Numbered from the stretch's first letter, positions 1 to 6,171 are shown. The stretch: DNA of 6,568 bases from CAIUGU01 sp040080215 (GCA_040080215.1 JBEBIT010000113.1:1-6568), one strand, 5' to 3'. Notes: generated by a model not told the origin, from the letters alone. Program-made: numbers and translations.

Positions 1-49
1 GATTGGCGGGTTTCTCAGGCCAGGGCGGAAGTGGCCAGGGGACGATAAG

Positions 50-1384
50 GTGGCGATAAAACTTCGGGTCATCAGCGACCAATACCGGCAATTGGGAAAG
101 CGCAGCTCGCGGCTGTTCGGCGTTTCCGGTGGTCGCATTGGCCGGTCCGCCGACAACGACTGGATCCTGCCGGATCCGGATCGCTATATTTCAAGCCATC
201 ACGCGAAGGTTTCGTACCGGGCAGGCGCCTGGATCCTCGAGGACACCAGCACGAACGGCGTCTTCGTCAACGGTTCGGATACGCCGCTGTCCGAGGCCGG
301 GTTCCACAAGCTGCAGGATGGCGACCGCCTGCGCCTCGGCGACTACGAATTGCTGGTCAGCATCGACGAGCGCAACGACTTCCCGCCGGATGCCAGCGGC
401 CAGATGCCTGCTCCTGAGATCGCTCGTACAAGCAGCCCCTTCGGCGAAGACCTGGGCGAAGACCTCGACATCTCGGAGTTATTGCTCGGCGGTTCAAACC
501 AGACCCCACGATCACTTGCCGAAGAACCGTTCGAGCTGTCGAACGCCTACGGCATCGAAGTCCCCCTGACTGCGCCTGAGCCGCACCCGGAGCGTGAATC
601 GGCTGGCTCGCTGGTTGGCAATCTCGCAGACCAGGGCCCGCAGCGGACGCTCGCGGGCAAGACCCCGCCGGATTGGCACATGGCCACCCGCCCGCTTGAT
701 CGCAAGCAGGTCGCCGCGCTGCAAAGCGCGACCCGCCGGGATCCCGATGCGCCCCGCCATGCCAATGGCTCTCGCGAGCTTGATGCAGGATTGGAAGCCT
801 TCTGCCGCGGGATCGGCATCGATCCGACGTCGCTGCCGGCAGAGACTCATGCGGCGATGCTCACGATGGCGGGCCAGATGCTGCGTGAAGTTGCCGTCTC
901 GCTGATGGATGCACTGCAGTCGCGCTCGGACCTCAAGAGCCGTCTGCACATCGGCGAAACCACGATCCAGCCGGGCGACAACAACCCCTTCAAGTTCTCG
1001 GCCAGCGTGGACGAGGCCGTGAAGAAGCTGCTCGACGGCCACAGCTCCAGGTACCTGGGTCCCGTCGAAGCCATCCGCGAATCATTCAACGACCTCAAGA
1101 CCCACCAGACTTCCGTGAATGCAGCCATGCACGCTGCCGTGGATTCACTGCTCGACCGCCTCGAACCCACCGACCTGCAGGAGCGGTTCGATCGCGGCCT
1201 CAAGCGCGGCTCGCTGCTCGGCGCTGCCAACAAGATCAAGTATTGGGACCTCTATGCAGAGTTCTACCAGGTCCTGAACCAGCGCGACGAAGCCGGGCTG
1301 CCCACTCTGTTCTCGGAAGAATTCGCAAAGGCTTATGTGGACCACACTGCGGAGCCGAAGCCAGGCGGTCGTCGCCGCGGCTAG
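50..1384 (+). CDS. tagH: Type VI secretion system FHA-domain protein TagH
   Basis: A 444-residue protein with the two-part layout of TagH/Fha proteins of type VI secretion, cytoplasmic scaffolds that bind phosphothreonine and help control assembly of the injection apparatus. The N-terminal FHA domain (about 1-105) keeps the hallmark residues: Gly31-Arg32-Ser33, the Ser48-x-x-His51 pair and Asn69-Gly70. Residues 110-240 are a low-complexity linker rich in Pro, Asp and Glu, with a tandem GEDL-GEDL near 133-139. Residues 245-435 match the T6SS FHA C-terminal domain, including NNPFKF at 311-316, and the protein ends in a basic Arg-rich tail. The start is GTG, preceded by AGGGGA about 7 nt upstream. 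The frame stays open to the window's left edge, so a longer N-terminus is not excluded, but MAIKLRVIS fits a domain start. Frames ending at 48 (TAA) and 59 (TAA) could be the tail of an upstream gene. No other T6SS gene lies in the window. Confidence 0.93.
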   Translation: MAIKLRVISDQYRQLGKRSSRLFGVSGGRIGRSADNDWILPDPDRYISSHHAKVSYRAGAWILEDTSTNGVFVNGSDTPLSEAGFHKLQDGDRLRLGDYELLVSIDERNDFPPDASGQMPAPEIARTSSPFGEDLGEDLDISELLLGGSNQTPRSLAEEPFELSNAYGIEVPLTAPEPHPERESAGSLVGNLADQGPQRTLAGKTPPDWHMATRPLDRKQVAALQSATRRDPDAPRHANGSRELDAGLEAFCRGIGIDPTSLPAETHAAMLTMAGQMLREVAVSLMDALQSRSDLKSRLHIGETTIQPGDNNPFKFSASVDEAVKKLLDGHSSRYLGPVEAIRESFNDLKTHQTSVNAAMHAAVDSLLDRLEPTDLQERFDRGLKRGSLLGAANKIKYWDLYAEFYQVLNQRDEAGLPTLFSEEFAKAYVDHTAEPKPGGRRRG

Positions 1385-1705
1385 CTCGAATCGAACGACG
1401 GTGCGCGACCGCGCCCACCACCGTCATCCTGGATAGCAGCACCATCCACCGCGGAGCTGCCGCATGAACGCGAACCGTCTTTCGTGACGGCTCGCACATC
1501 TCCCCTCCTCGCCCGCCCCGGCAACGCACATGGAACCGTGCGCTCCTGTCGCCAATCCGCGAACCAACCCTCGAATCCGCACTAAGCACGGGCCGCCATG
1601 CGCCTGCGGCCTCCACTTATGACGCATCGGGACGATACGGACTTTAACGAGGCCAGCTGCACAGCCACCTCGGACGATCGGGATCTCTTGCTAAGGAAGG
1701 CTCAC
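1385..1705. other. Intergenic region between tagH and the Hpt-like gene
   Basis: This 321 bp stretch holds no gene I can support. Short open frames exist here on both strands but have no recognisable domain and no good ribosome binding site. A frame joined to the next gene is open from an ATG at 1598, and a second ATG lies at 1619; its encoded peptide looks unlike a folded domain. Two small hairpins are present, at 1470-1495 and 1525-1542. I see no clear sigma-70 promoter, although the gene starting at 1706 probably has one here. Confidence 0.5.
1470..1495 (+). terminator. Hairpin downstream of tagH, possible weak terminator
   Basis: GCGA-a-CCGTC (1470-1479) pairs with GACGG-c-TCGC (1486-1495) around the loop tttcgt: nine base pairs with one A-C mismatch. 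It lies 86 bp after the tagH stop. No T-tract follows, so an intrinsic terminator is uncertain; it could be an mRNA 3' end stabiliser or chance structure. Confidence 0.25.
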
Positions 1706-2092
1706 ATGCATCACTCACAGGACTATGTTGCCGCATTGGCACCGGGCTATTTCTCGCGGATCCTGCAACAGCAGGACACGTTGCACCGCTACGCCGCCCG
1801 CATCAGCCGCCACGACTTCAGCTGCCTGAACGACATGTTCGAAGCAACGCGGCGCATCGCGCTAGACGCACCCGTGTTCGGCTTCGACGAGATCGGGGAA
1901 GCGGCGCAGGCACTGCACGACCTGGTCGCGAGCTTCAGTGCGGCACCCTGCCGCTTTGGCATCGAGCGCCTCGGCAGCCTGCTGCTTGAGTTCGACGATG
2001 TCGTCTATGGCGTAAGTGAATCGAGCCGCCCTGCCCTGGCGCCCCGCCCACCTTTGCACCACATGGCTCCGCTCGCGCAGATGGTCGCCTGA
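1706..2092 (+). CDS. Degenerate Hpt-like domain protein without the phospho-histidine
   Basis: A 128-residue, probably all-helical cytoplasmic protein. Residues 44-70 align with the core of histidine phosphotransfer domains, which relay phosphate in two-component systems. The usual pattern H-x-L-K-G-x-A-x-x-F-G-(F/L) is matched by R49-R-I-A-L-D-A55-P-V-F58-G59-F60: the hydrophobic and FGF positions are kept, but the His is Arg49 and the Gly four residues on is Leu53. Phosphotransfer at that site therefore seems impossible. The protein may instead bind a receiver domain or kinase as a decoy or adaptor (inference). The C-terminus after residue 105 is Pro-rich and probably disordered. I chose the ATG at 1706 because AAGGAAGG lies 5 nt upstream. 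The ATGs at 1598 and 1619 would add 36 or 29 residues without a recognisable domain. The gene converges on the minus-strand gene ending at 2115. The fold assignment is moderate; a lone helical protein of unknown family is the alternative. Confidence 0.62.
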   Translation: MHHSQDYVAALAPGYFSRILQQQDTLHRYAARISRHDFSCLNDMFEATRRIALDAPVFGFDEIGEAAQALHDLVASFSAAPCRFGIERLGSLLLEFDDVVYGVSESSRPALAPRPPLHHMAPLAQMVA

Positions 2093-2116
2093 TCCGAGGC
2101 AGCACCAGGCCGGATC
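2091..2116. terminator. Dyad between convergent genes, possible shared terminator
   Basis: GATCCG (2091-2096) and CGGATC (2111-2116) form a perfect 6 bp dyad with a 14 nt loop. It spans the 22 bp gap between two convergent genes, overlapping the stop codon of each. The position suits a bidirectional terminator, but the stem is short and no T-tract follows on either side. Confidence 0.22.
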
Positions 2117-2948
2117 AACTTCCGGCAACTTGCTGGCTCCTCGAAGCAGCAGCCTGGCCTTCGTGCTCCCAGGCCGGCCACGCGGAAGCATCGATCGTCT
2201 CTCTATAGCCGTGCCACGTAGCGTGGCCGATCAACGGCAACAGCACGACAAACGCCAGCATCCCCGTGGCAAAGCCGACCAGCACCGCAGCGACCACGAT
2301 CATTCCCCAGACCAGCATGGCGGACTTGTTGCTGAGTACGGCATTGACGCTCGTGACGACCGCAGTGACAGCATCCGCTTTGCGATCGAGCATCATCGGC
2401 AGCGAGAACGCACTCGCCGAAAAGACAATCGCCGAGAACACCGCACCCACCGCCGAACCGATCCCGAGGAACGGCAGCAGGCTGCGCCACGTGGGATTCC
2501 CGCTGTTGGGGAAGAAGACATGCAACATCGTGGCGGCACGGGCCCACACCAGCAACACGACCATGAGCACCAGCCCGAACAGCAGGATGTCGCGGACGTG
2601 CATCCAGCCGTCACGCAGGCAATAACCCAATGCAGGTTTACGCCCGGCCTCCAGCTGCCAGCTGATTGAATACACGGCAAGTGCCACCACCGGCCCCACG
2701 AACATGAATCCGGTGGCGAGCCCCAGGTACAGCGCGAGTGTTCCATAGAGCCAGCTGAGCACTGCGATGCACACGCTCAGCAGGCTGAGCACCAACCCAT
2801 AGGAAAGACTCTGCCGCGGTGCGCGAATGAGATCGGACCACCCCAGTCGAATCCACCGAAGCGGCGCCGTCGGCGACAGTGTCCTGCAAGGCGCAACGAA
2901 CGAGAGCGGAACTTCCGTCTCGACGGGATCAGTCGCAAGGGTCCCCAT
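2115..2948 (-). CDS. DUF2189-type integral membrane protein
   Basis: A 277-residue protein matching the DUF2189 family of predicted integral membrane proteins, whose function is not known. After a soluble N-terminus of about 45 residues come hydrophobic segments at roughly 50-67, 70-95, 119-138, 158-182 and 208-240, so five or six inner-membrane helices. Features typical of the family are the LPMMLDR stretch (183-189) between helices and the GHATWHGYR motif right after the last helix (241-249), followed by a short polar tail. The ATG at 2948 is preferred because GGGGGA lies about 7 nt upstream. The frame stays open a further 46 codons upstream, but that extension is Cys-rich and unlike the family. 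The gene is last of four on this strand, 153 bp after the VOC gene; the gap holds a perfect hairpin and a dyad, so it may have its own promoter. The family assignment is fairly safe; the link to its neighbours' pathway is unproven. Confidence 0.85.
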   Translation of the reverse strand: MGTLATDPVETEVPLSFVAPCRTLSPTAPLRWIRLGWSDLIRAPRQSLSYGLVLSLLSVCIAVLSWLYGTLALYLGLATGFMFVGPVVALAVYSISWQLEAGRKPALGYCLRDGWMHVRDILLFGLVLMVVLLVWARAATMLHVFFPNSGNPTWRSLLPFLGIGSAVGAVFSAIVFSASAFSLPMMLDRKADAVTAVVTSVNAVLSNKSAMLVWGMIVVAAVLVGFATGMLAFVVLLPLIGHATWHGYRETIDASAWPAWEHEGQAAASRSQQVAGS

Positions 2949-3002
2949 GGAATCGTCCCCCGTGCCTTGTGTCTTGTAGTTGTAGTACCGAACCTCGGTT
3001 TC

Positions 3003-3017
3003 TTGATACTGGATCAA
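3003..3017. promoter_or_regulatory. Operator-like dyad TTGAT-N5-ATCAA
   Basis: TTGAT (3003-3007) and ATCAA (3013-3017) form a perfect 5 bp inverted repeat around actgg, centred about 60 bp upstream of the DUF2189 gene's ATG. The size and spacing fit a dimeric repressor site overlapping a promoter. No clear -10/-35 pair is visible, so this is a suggestion only. Confidence 0.22.
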
Positions 3018-3057
3018 ACGGATGCGGGATATCGGGCAGACTACGTAGAGGCACGCG

Positions 3058-3079
3058 TGCAATGCGCATTCGCATTGCA
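3058..3079 (-). terminator. Perfect 9-bp hairpin after the VOC gene
   Basis: TGCAATGCG (3058-3066) and CGCATTGCA (3071-3079) are exact reverse complements around the 4 nt loop catt. The hairpin starts 22 nt after the VOC stop codon on the minus strand. No T-tract follows, so it is either a non-canonical terminator, an mRNA stabilising structure that separates the VOC and DUF2189 messages, or a protein-binding palindrome. Confidence 0.42.
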
Positions 3080-3101
3080 GCATCAAGAGCTCCGCTTGCG
3101 A

Positions 3102-4148
3102 TCAGTTCGGTTTCGGAATCGCCTGCACGAACTGGATCTTCAGATTGTCCGGGCCGTTCGTGATGGCGATGCGTTGCCCGCCGTTGGCACCCATGACAGT
3201 GACCGGCTGACCACCCTTCGATGCGACATCGAGCCCCACTGCCTTGGCCCGCGCGAGGATGGAATCCATGTCTCGCACACGCAGGCGAAGCATGGTCGTG
3301 CCCGGATCGCGCACCCGACTCTGGTAATGCTTCTTGTCCAGGCCTTTGAACTCGATCATCGCCACTTCGAAAGTCGTGCCCGGCACGAGCGCCGTCGCAC
3401 GACGAATCTGTGTGTTTGCCGCCACTCCCGCCACGCGCGCCCGGCTTGGATCCTTGCTCCACTCACCGAGCACCGGATCGAAACCCATCGCCTTGAACAC
3501 GTCCACCATGCGGGCCATGTCGCCGACCGTCACGGCAAAGCCGATGTCATAGACGTTGTTAGACGCCTGGGCTGCATTCGCAGGCAATACGTCACGCTGG
3601 ATCAACTCGACGAAGAAGCCGTCCGGATCCTGCAGCATCACCCTGCGCGATGCCCCCTCAGGCCTCTTGACCGCCACCGGCTTGCCGCCCGTCGTAACGA
3701 CAGTGGCTTTCGCGTTTTTTACCCTCGCCATGATGGCGTCGAGGTCGCGCACCTGCATGACCATGACGCCGGCGCCCGGGTCCTGAAGCCGTGGCCGGAT
3801 CGGCTTGCGGTCGCCGACATTCCATTCCACGTTCTCGGCCCGCATCGGCGATTCCGTGATCATGCCGATCGCCACGCGATAGGGTGTTCCGGGTGCGTCG
3901 TACAGGTCCTGAATTTCAGGTGTAGTGAGGTAGGGACGCGGGATCACGACCGGGGGCGCGCCTGCCGGCACAGGCGGCAGGTCCATCCCGAGCACATCGT
4001 GGTAAAAGACCACCGCTCGCTCGGCATCGGCGACGACATGCAGGAAGTTGCCGACACCGATGACTTCCCCGGCTGGCGCAGCGGCAGGCTGCGCTTGGGT
4101 CATCGTGAAGGGAACCAGTAACAGTGCGAGCAGCGTTTTTGTTTTCAT
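3102..4148 (-). CDS. Secreted protein with two VOC (glyoxalase-fold) domains
   Basis: A 348-residue protein of the vicinal oxygen chelate superfamily (glyoxalases, extradiol dioxygenases, fosfomycin-resistance proteins), whose members usually bind a divalent metal. It begins with a Sec-type signal peptide: MKTKT, then a hydrophobic run to about residue 16, with likely cleavage after Ala19, so it acts outside the cytoplasm. VOC domain 1 spans about 30-185 and keeps two typical metal ligands, His37 in the first strand (FLHVV) and Glu181 in the last (FFVEL). The domain 2 unit (about 198-345) has Phe at the His position (IGFAV) and Gln339 where the last-strand Glu would be (IQF), so it probably binds no metal. 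The ATG at 4148 gives the clean signal peptide but has a poor ribosome site; a TTG at 4217 and ATGs between also open the frame. It lies 87 bp after the bicupin gene. The substrate cannot be assigned; the fold is confident. Confidence 0.86.
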   Translation of the reverse strand: MKTKTLLALLLVPFTMTQAQPAAAPAGEVIGVGNFLHVVADAERAVVFYHDVLGMDLPPVPAGAPPVVIPRPYLTTPEIQDLYDAPGTPYRVAIGMITESPMRAENVEWNVGDRKPIRPRLQDPGAGVMVMQVRDLDAIMARVKNAKATVVTTGGKPVAVKRPEGASRRVMLQDPDGFFVELIQRDVLPANAAQASNNVYDIGFAVTVGDMARMVDVFKAMGFDPVLGEWSKDPSRARVAGVAANTQIRRATALVPGTTFEVAMIEFKGLDKKHYQSRVRDPGTTMLRLRVRDMDSILARAKAVGLDVASKGGQPVTVMGANGGQRIAITNGPDNLKIQFVQAIPKPN

Positions 4149-4235
4149 GGTGGCGCGGATCATCGCACAAATTCGCGCGTGCATATTCATTGCGCCCGCG
4201 CGCGATCCTTGCGGCAATGCAACGTGGATGCGTTA

Positions 4236-5153
4236 TCAGCTTCGCTTCGCGGGCGACTTCTTCTGCGCCAGCTTCTCCTTCAGGTACTCCCAGTCGCGGC
4301 TGAAGCGATAGCCATGCCGATCCGGAAGCTGCGGAGACTGGGTCTCGAGCCAGCGCACGGTCTTCTTGCTCGTGTTGTAGAACGCGTGCACGCAACCAAC
4401 GCCGGTCCAGAAAACATCGCCTTCATGCAGCGTGTAGCGCTTGCCGTCGGCCACCGCTTCGACCTCGCCATCGAGGATGATGTACGACTCCTCCATCGGA
4501 TGGTCATGCGGGTGCGCGCAACCGCCCGGCTGGTACTCGATCATGAACATCGTGTGCAGCTGCGCGTCGAGCCGCTTGTCGACCAGCATCTTGAGCGCGA
4601 TTCCGCTGTACGCGAGCAGCGCGGTATTCATGCTCGCGGAGACCGTCGGCGCATCTTTGCGGGCACCAAGCTTGAGCTTGTCGACGACGATGTCGTCATC
4701 GGCCATGCGGAAGAAATGGCGCGACCGGGGATCGCGGATGTCGAGCTCCGCCACCTTCACCTTGGGAGGCGGACCGAGGAAGTACGTGTCGTCTTCCGCG
4801 CCGGCCGGCCGCGGCTGGGGCGCCATCATGTCGATCCACTTCGCTCGGCCACGTTTCGGCCCCAGCCAGGCGTGTTGTGCGCCGACCGGAATCAACCCGC
4901 ATGAGCCGGGCGAAAGCGGGTAACCGACGCCTTCGAGGATGAGCGTGGGCTCGCCCTCCGTGACGTAGAAGCTTTCTTCAAATGATTGCAGGTGGCTGTC
5001 GATGCGCCCGCCCGCCTTGAGCTCACACAGCCCGACACCCATGTGCACCGATCCGCTGTCGCCATCGACGACGGAGCACCGCGAGTAGCCCTTGCTGTGG
5101 CCCACGTAGTCGCTGACCAGCCGGATATCCTGTGCGCGCAAGATGTGATGCAT
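4236..5153 (-). CDS. Bicupin domain protein, probable metalloenzyme
   Basis: A 305-residue cytoplasmic protein with two cupin barrels and no signal peptide. The C-terminal cupin (about 200-272) has a textbook motif 1, H216-x-H218-x3-E222-x6-G229, and motif 2 with His256 and Asn260, so it should bind Fe, Mn or another divalent metal. The N-terminal cupin (about 35-110) has a variant motif 1, H54-x-Q56-x3-E60-x6-G67, with His94 in motif 2; Gln replaces the second His. Two-cupin enzymes include ureidoglycine aminohydrolase, dioxygenases and decarboxylases. The arrangement resembles ureidoglycine aminohydrolase, but I do not see enough specific identity to name it. The C-terminus is Lys-rich. The ATG at 5153 has a strong site, AGGAAGG, a few bases upstream. 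It sits 89 bp after the decarboxylase-like gene and 87 bp before the VOC gene, which suggests joint transcription and a common pathway. Confidence 0.87.
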   Translation of the reverse strand: MHHILRAQDIRLVSDYVGHSKGYSRCSVVDGDSGSVHMGVGLCELKAGGRIDSHLQSFEESFYVTEGEPTLILEGVGYPLSPGSCGLIPVGAQHAWLGPKRGRAKWIDMMAPQPRPAGAEDDTYFLGPPPKVKVAELDIRDPRSRHFFRMADDDIVVDKLKLGARKDAPTVSASMNTALLAYSGIALKMLVDKRLDAQLHTMFMIEYQPGGCAHPHDHPMEESYIILDGEVEAVADGKRYTLHEGDVFWTGVGCVHAFYNTSKKTVRWLETQSPQLPDRHGYRFSRDWEYLKEKLAQKKSPAKRS

Positions 5154-5242
5154 CGCCCTTCCTCATATCTGAAATGTGATGGCGCCACGCTACGGGCCGC
5201 CCATGGCGGCAGATCAACAGGCGTAGGTGTTCCGCTACCGAC
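5154..5242 (-). other. Intergenic gap within the minus-strand gene cluster
   Basis: Eighty-nine bases separate the decarboxylase-like gene from the bicupin gene. The right half is featureless. The part next to 5153 carries the bicupin ribosome binding site (AGGAAGG on the minus strand, near 5157-5164). I see no hairpin with a T-tract, so read-through from the upstream gene is plausible. Confidence 0.4.
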
Positions 5243-6031
5243 TCAGGTCGAGAGCAACCGCCCGTAACCCGTTGCCCGACCGTCGAGCCCGAGCAGCCTG
5301 GCCCCCGCGAACAGCGCGTGTGGCGTGCTGGAAACGGCCGGCGCTGCGCAGCGCTTTTCCAGGGGATCGAGAATCTCGAGCGTCCGAAGTCCGCCGCAGG
5401 ACATCAGGATCGAATCTGCCTTGGCCACTGAACCGAAGACCCGGGCGCCGAAGTCGACCAACTGAGGCTGCGTGACACGATCGAGCTCGGCGATGGCTTC
5501 GATGCCGAGTCCCTTGACGGCCAGCACTTCGAAACCGTGTTCGCTCAGGAAGGCGCGGAGCCTGCCGTTGACCTCGTCGTTGTACGCCGTCGCTGCCACG
5601 ACGCGACGCGCCTTCACGGACTTCAATGCATCGACAACAGCCGTCGACATCGTCGTCGCGGGTAGTCCCGTCACTTCGTGCATTCGTCGCGCCAGCGTGG
5701 CGTTGAAGGCCTCGCCCTTGTAGAAGCTCAACGAGGTGCCCATCAGCACGATGGCCTCGGCTCCGCGGGCCGCCAGCTTCTCCGCGGCGGGTCCGATGCG
5801 ATCGACAACCGAGTCATAGCCCTCTGGCGTCATCTTCTCGAGCCCCAATCCCTCCACGACGAACTCGATCTTGTCGCCATACATGGCAACCCCTTCTTCG
5901 GGAACGCCGCGACCGGCGGGCGGGAAGATCAGTCCCAGCTTCCGCGGACCTGCGGCACTGGCCCCTTTCGCGATCGCCAATGATGCCGCGAGGCCGGCCC
6001 ACTGAAGGAGTTGTCGTCTGCTCAGGCTCAT
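5243..6031 (-). CDS. Tat-exported arylmalonate decarboxylase-like protein (Asp/Glu racemase superfamily)
   Basis: A 262-residue protein closely resembling bacterial arylmalonate decarboxylase (AMDase, about 240 residues), which removes CO2 from alpha-aryl malonates without a cofactor. The AMDase landmarks are kept: the FPPAG start of the fold (36-40), MTPEGYD (67-73), the dioxyanion-hole segment MGTSLSF (97-103), ATAYNDEVN (147-155, equivalent to Tyr126) and the catalytic SCGG (211-214), where Cys212 corresponds to Cys188. Gly98 sits at the site of the second Cys of true racemases, so decarboxylation is more likely than racemisation. Unlike characterised AMDases it carries an N-terminal twin-arginine signal: SRRQLL at 4-9, a hydrophobic stretch to about 21, and an ASA-A cleavage site at 24-27. 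I use the ATG at 6031 (AAGAAGAG about 7 nt upstream); a TTG at 6052 would add seven residues. It is the first gene of the minus-strand cluster. Maleate isomerase or hydantoin racemase activity are weaker alternatives. Confidence 0.88.
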   Translation of the reverse strand: MSLSRRQLLQWAGLAASLAIAKGASAAGPRKLGLIFPPAGRGVPEEGVAMYGDKIEFVVEGLGLEKMTPEGYDSVVDRIGPAAEKLAARGAEAIVLMGTSLSFYKGEAFNATLARRMHEVTGLPATTMSTAVVDALKSVKARRVVAATAYNDEVNGRLRAFLSEHGFEVLAVKGLGIEAIAELDRVTQPQLVDFGARVFGSVAKADSILMSCGGLRTLEILDPLEKRCAAPAVSSTPHALFAGARLLGLDGRATGYGRLLST

Positions 6032-6078
6032 GGGAAAGCTCTTCTTGAACAAGGGATGAGCCTCATAGGATGGTCGCA

Positions 6079-6109
6079 GCCTTGGGCTTAGGCAAGGCCG
6101 TCCAAGCCC
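6079..6109. repeat. Two overlapping, mutually exclusive hairpins upstream of the decarboxylase gene
   Basis: GCCTTG (6079-6084) can pair with CAAGGC (6093-6098). Alternatively GGGCTT (6084-6089) can pair with AAGCCC (6104-6109). The two stems share bases and cannot form together. They lie 48-78 bp upstream of the minus-strand start at 6031, within a possible mRNA leader. An attenuator-like switch is only an inference. Confidence 0.3.
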
Positions 6110-6134
6110 TGTTTCTGGAGGAGAGGGTGGGATT
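6109..6134 (-). repeat. Partial copy of the tRNA-Ser 3' end with flank (att-like direct repeat)
   Basis: This 26-base segment repeats 6478-6501, which contains the 3' end of tRNA-Ser plus six bases beyond it. Both have CTGTTT followed by GG, one differing base, then the identical 15-mer GGAGAGGGTGGGATT; this copy has two extra bases (CT) after CTGTTT. On the minus strand it preserves the acceptor 3' strand and a CCA, with the discriminator G changed to T. The rest of the tRNA is absent. Integrating elements that target tRNA genes leave such copies. Confidence 0.6.
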
Positions 6135-6150
6135 GTGCCTACTCCGCCCA

Positions 6151-6171
6151 GCCCTAGCTAAAGCTACGGGC
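6151..6171. repeat. Hairpin with GCCC-TAGCT arms
   Basis: GCCC-TAGCT (6151-6159) pairs with AGCTA-c-GGGC (6162-6171), nine base pairs with one bulged C and a very short central loop, so the innermost pairs would open. It is the first of a row of stems filling 6151-6305. Confidence 0.4.

Noticed and set aside
1..59. 3' end of an upstream gene in frame 1 (stop at 46-48) or frame 3 (stop at 57-59)
   Set aside because: Both frames are open to the left edge and give tails too short to recognise; neither can be chosen from the sequence.
512..1042. 176-codon minus-strand open frame inside tagH
   Set aside because: It is antisense to the conserved linker and C-terminal domain of tagH, with no recognisable domain.
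1598..1705. Longer N-terminus for the Hpt-like protein from the ATG at 1598
   Set aside because: The added residues show no domain, and a much stronger ribosome site (AAGGAAGG) lies directly before the ATG at 1706.
2016..2669. Long plus-strand open frame opposite the DUF2189 gene
   Set aside because: Composition is His/Arg/Gln-rich with no domain, as expected from the antisense of a GC-rich membrane protein gene.
2967..4121. 384-codon plus-strand open frame opposite the VOC gene
   Set aside because: It is rich in His and Arg with no domain or signal, and the opposite strand encodes a clear two-domain VOC protein.
4179..4904. 241-codon plus-strand open frame opposite the bicupin gene
   Set aside because: It mirrors the bicupin coding strand; the bicupin has exact metal-binding motifs and a good ribosome site.
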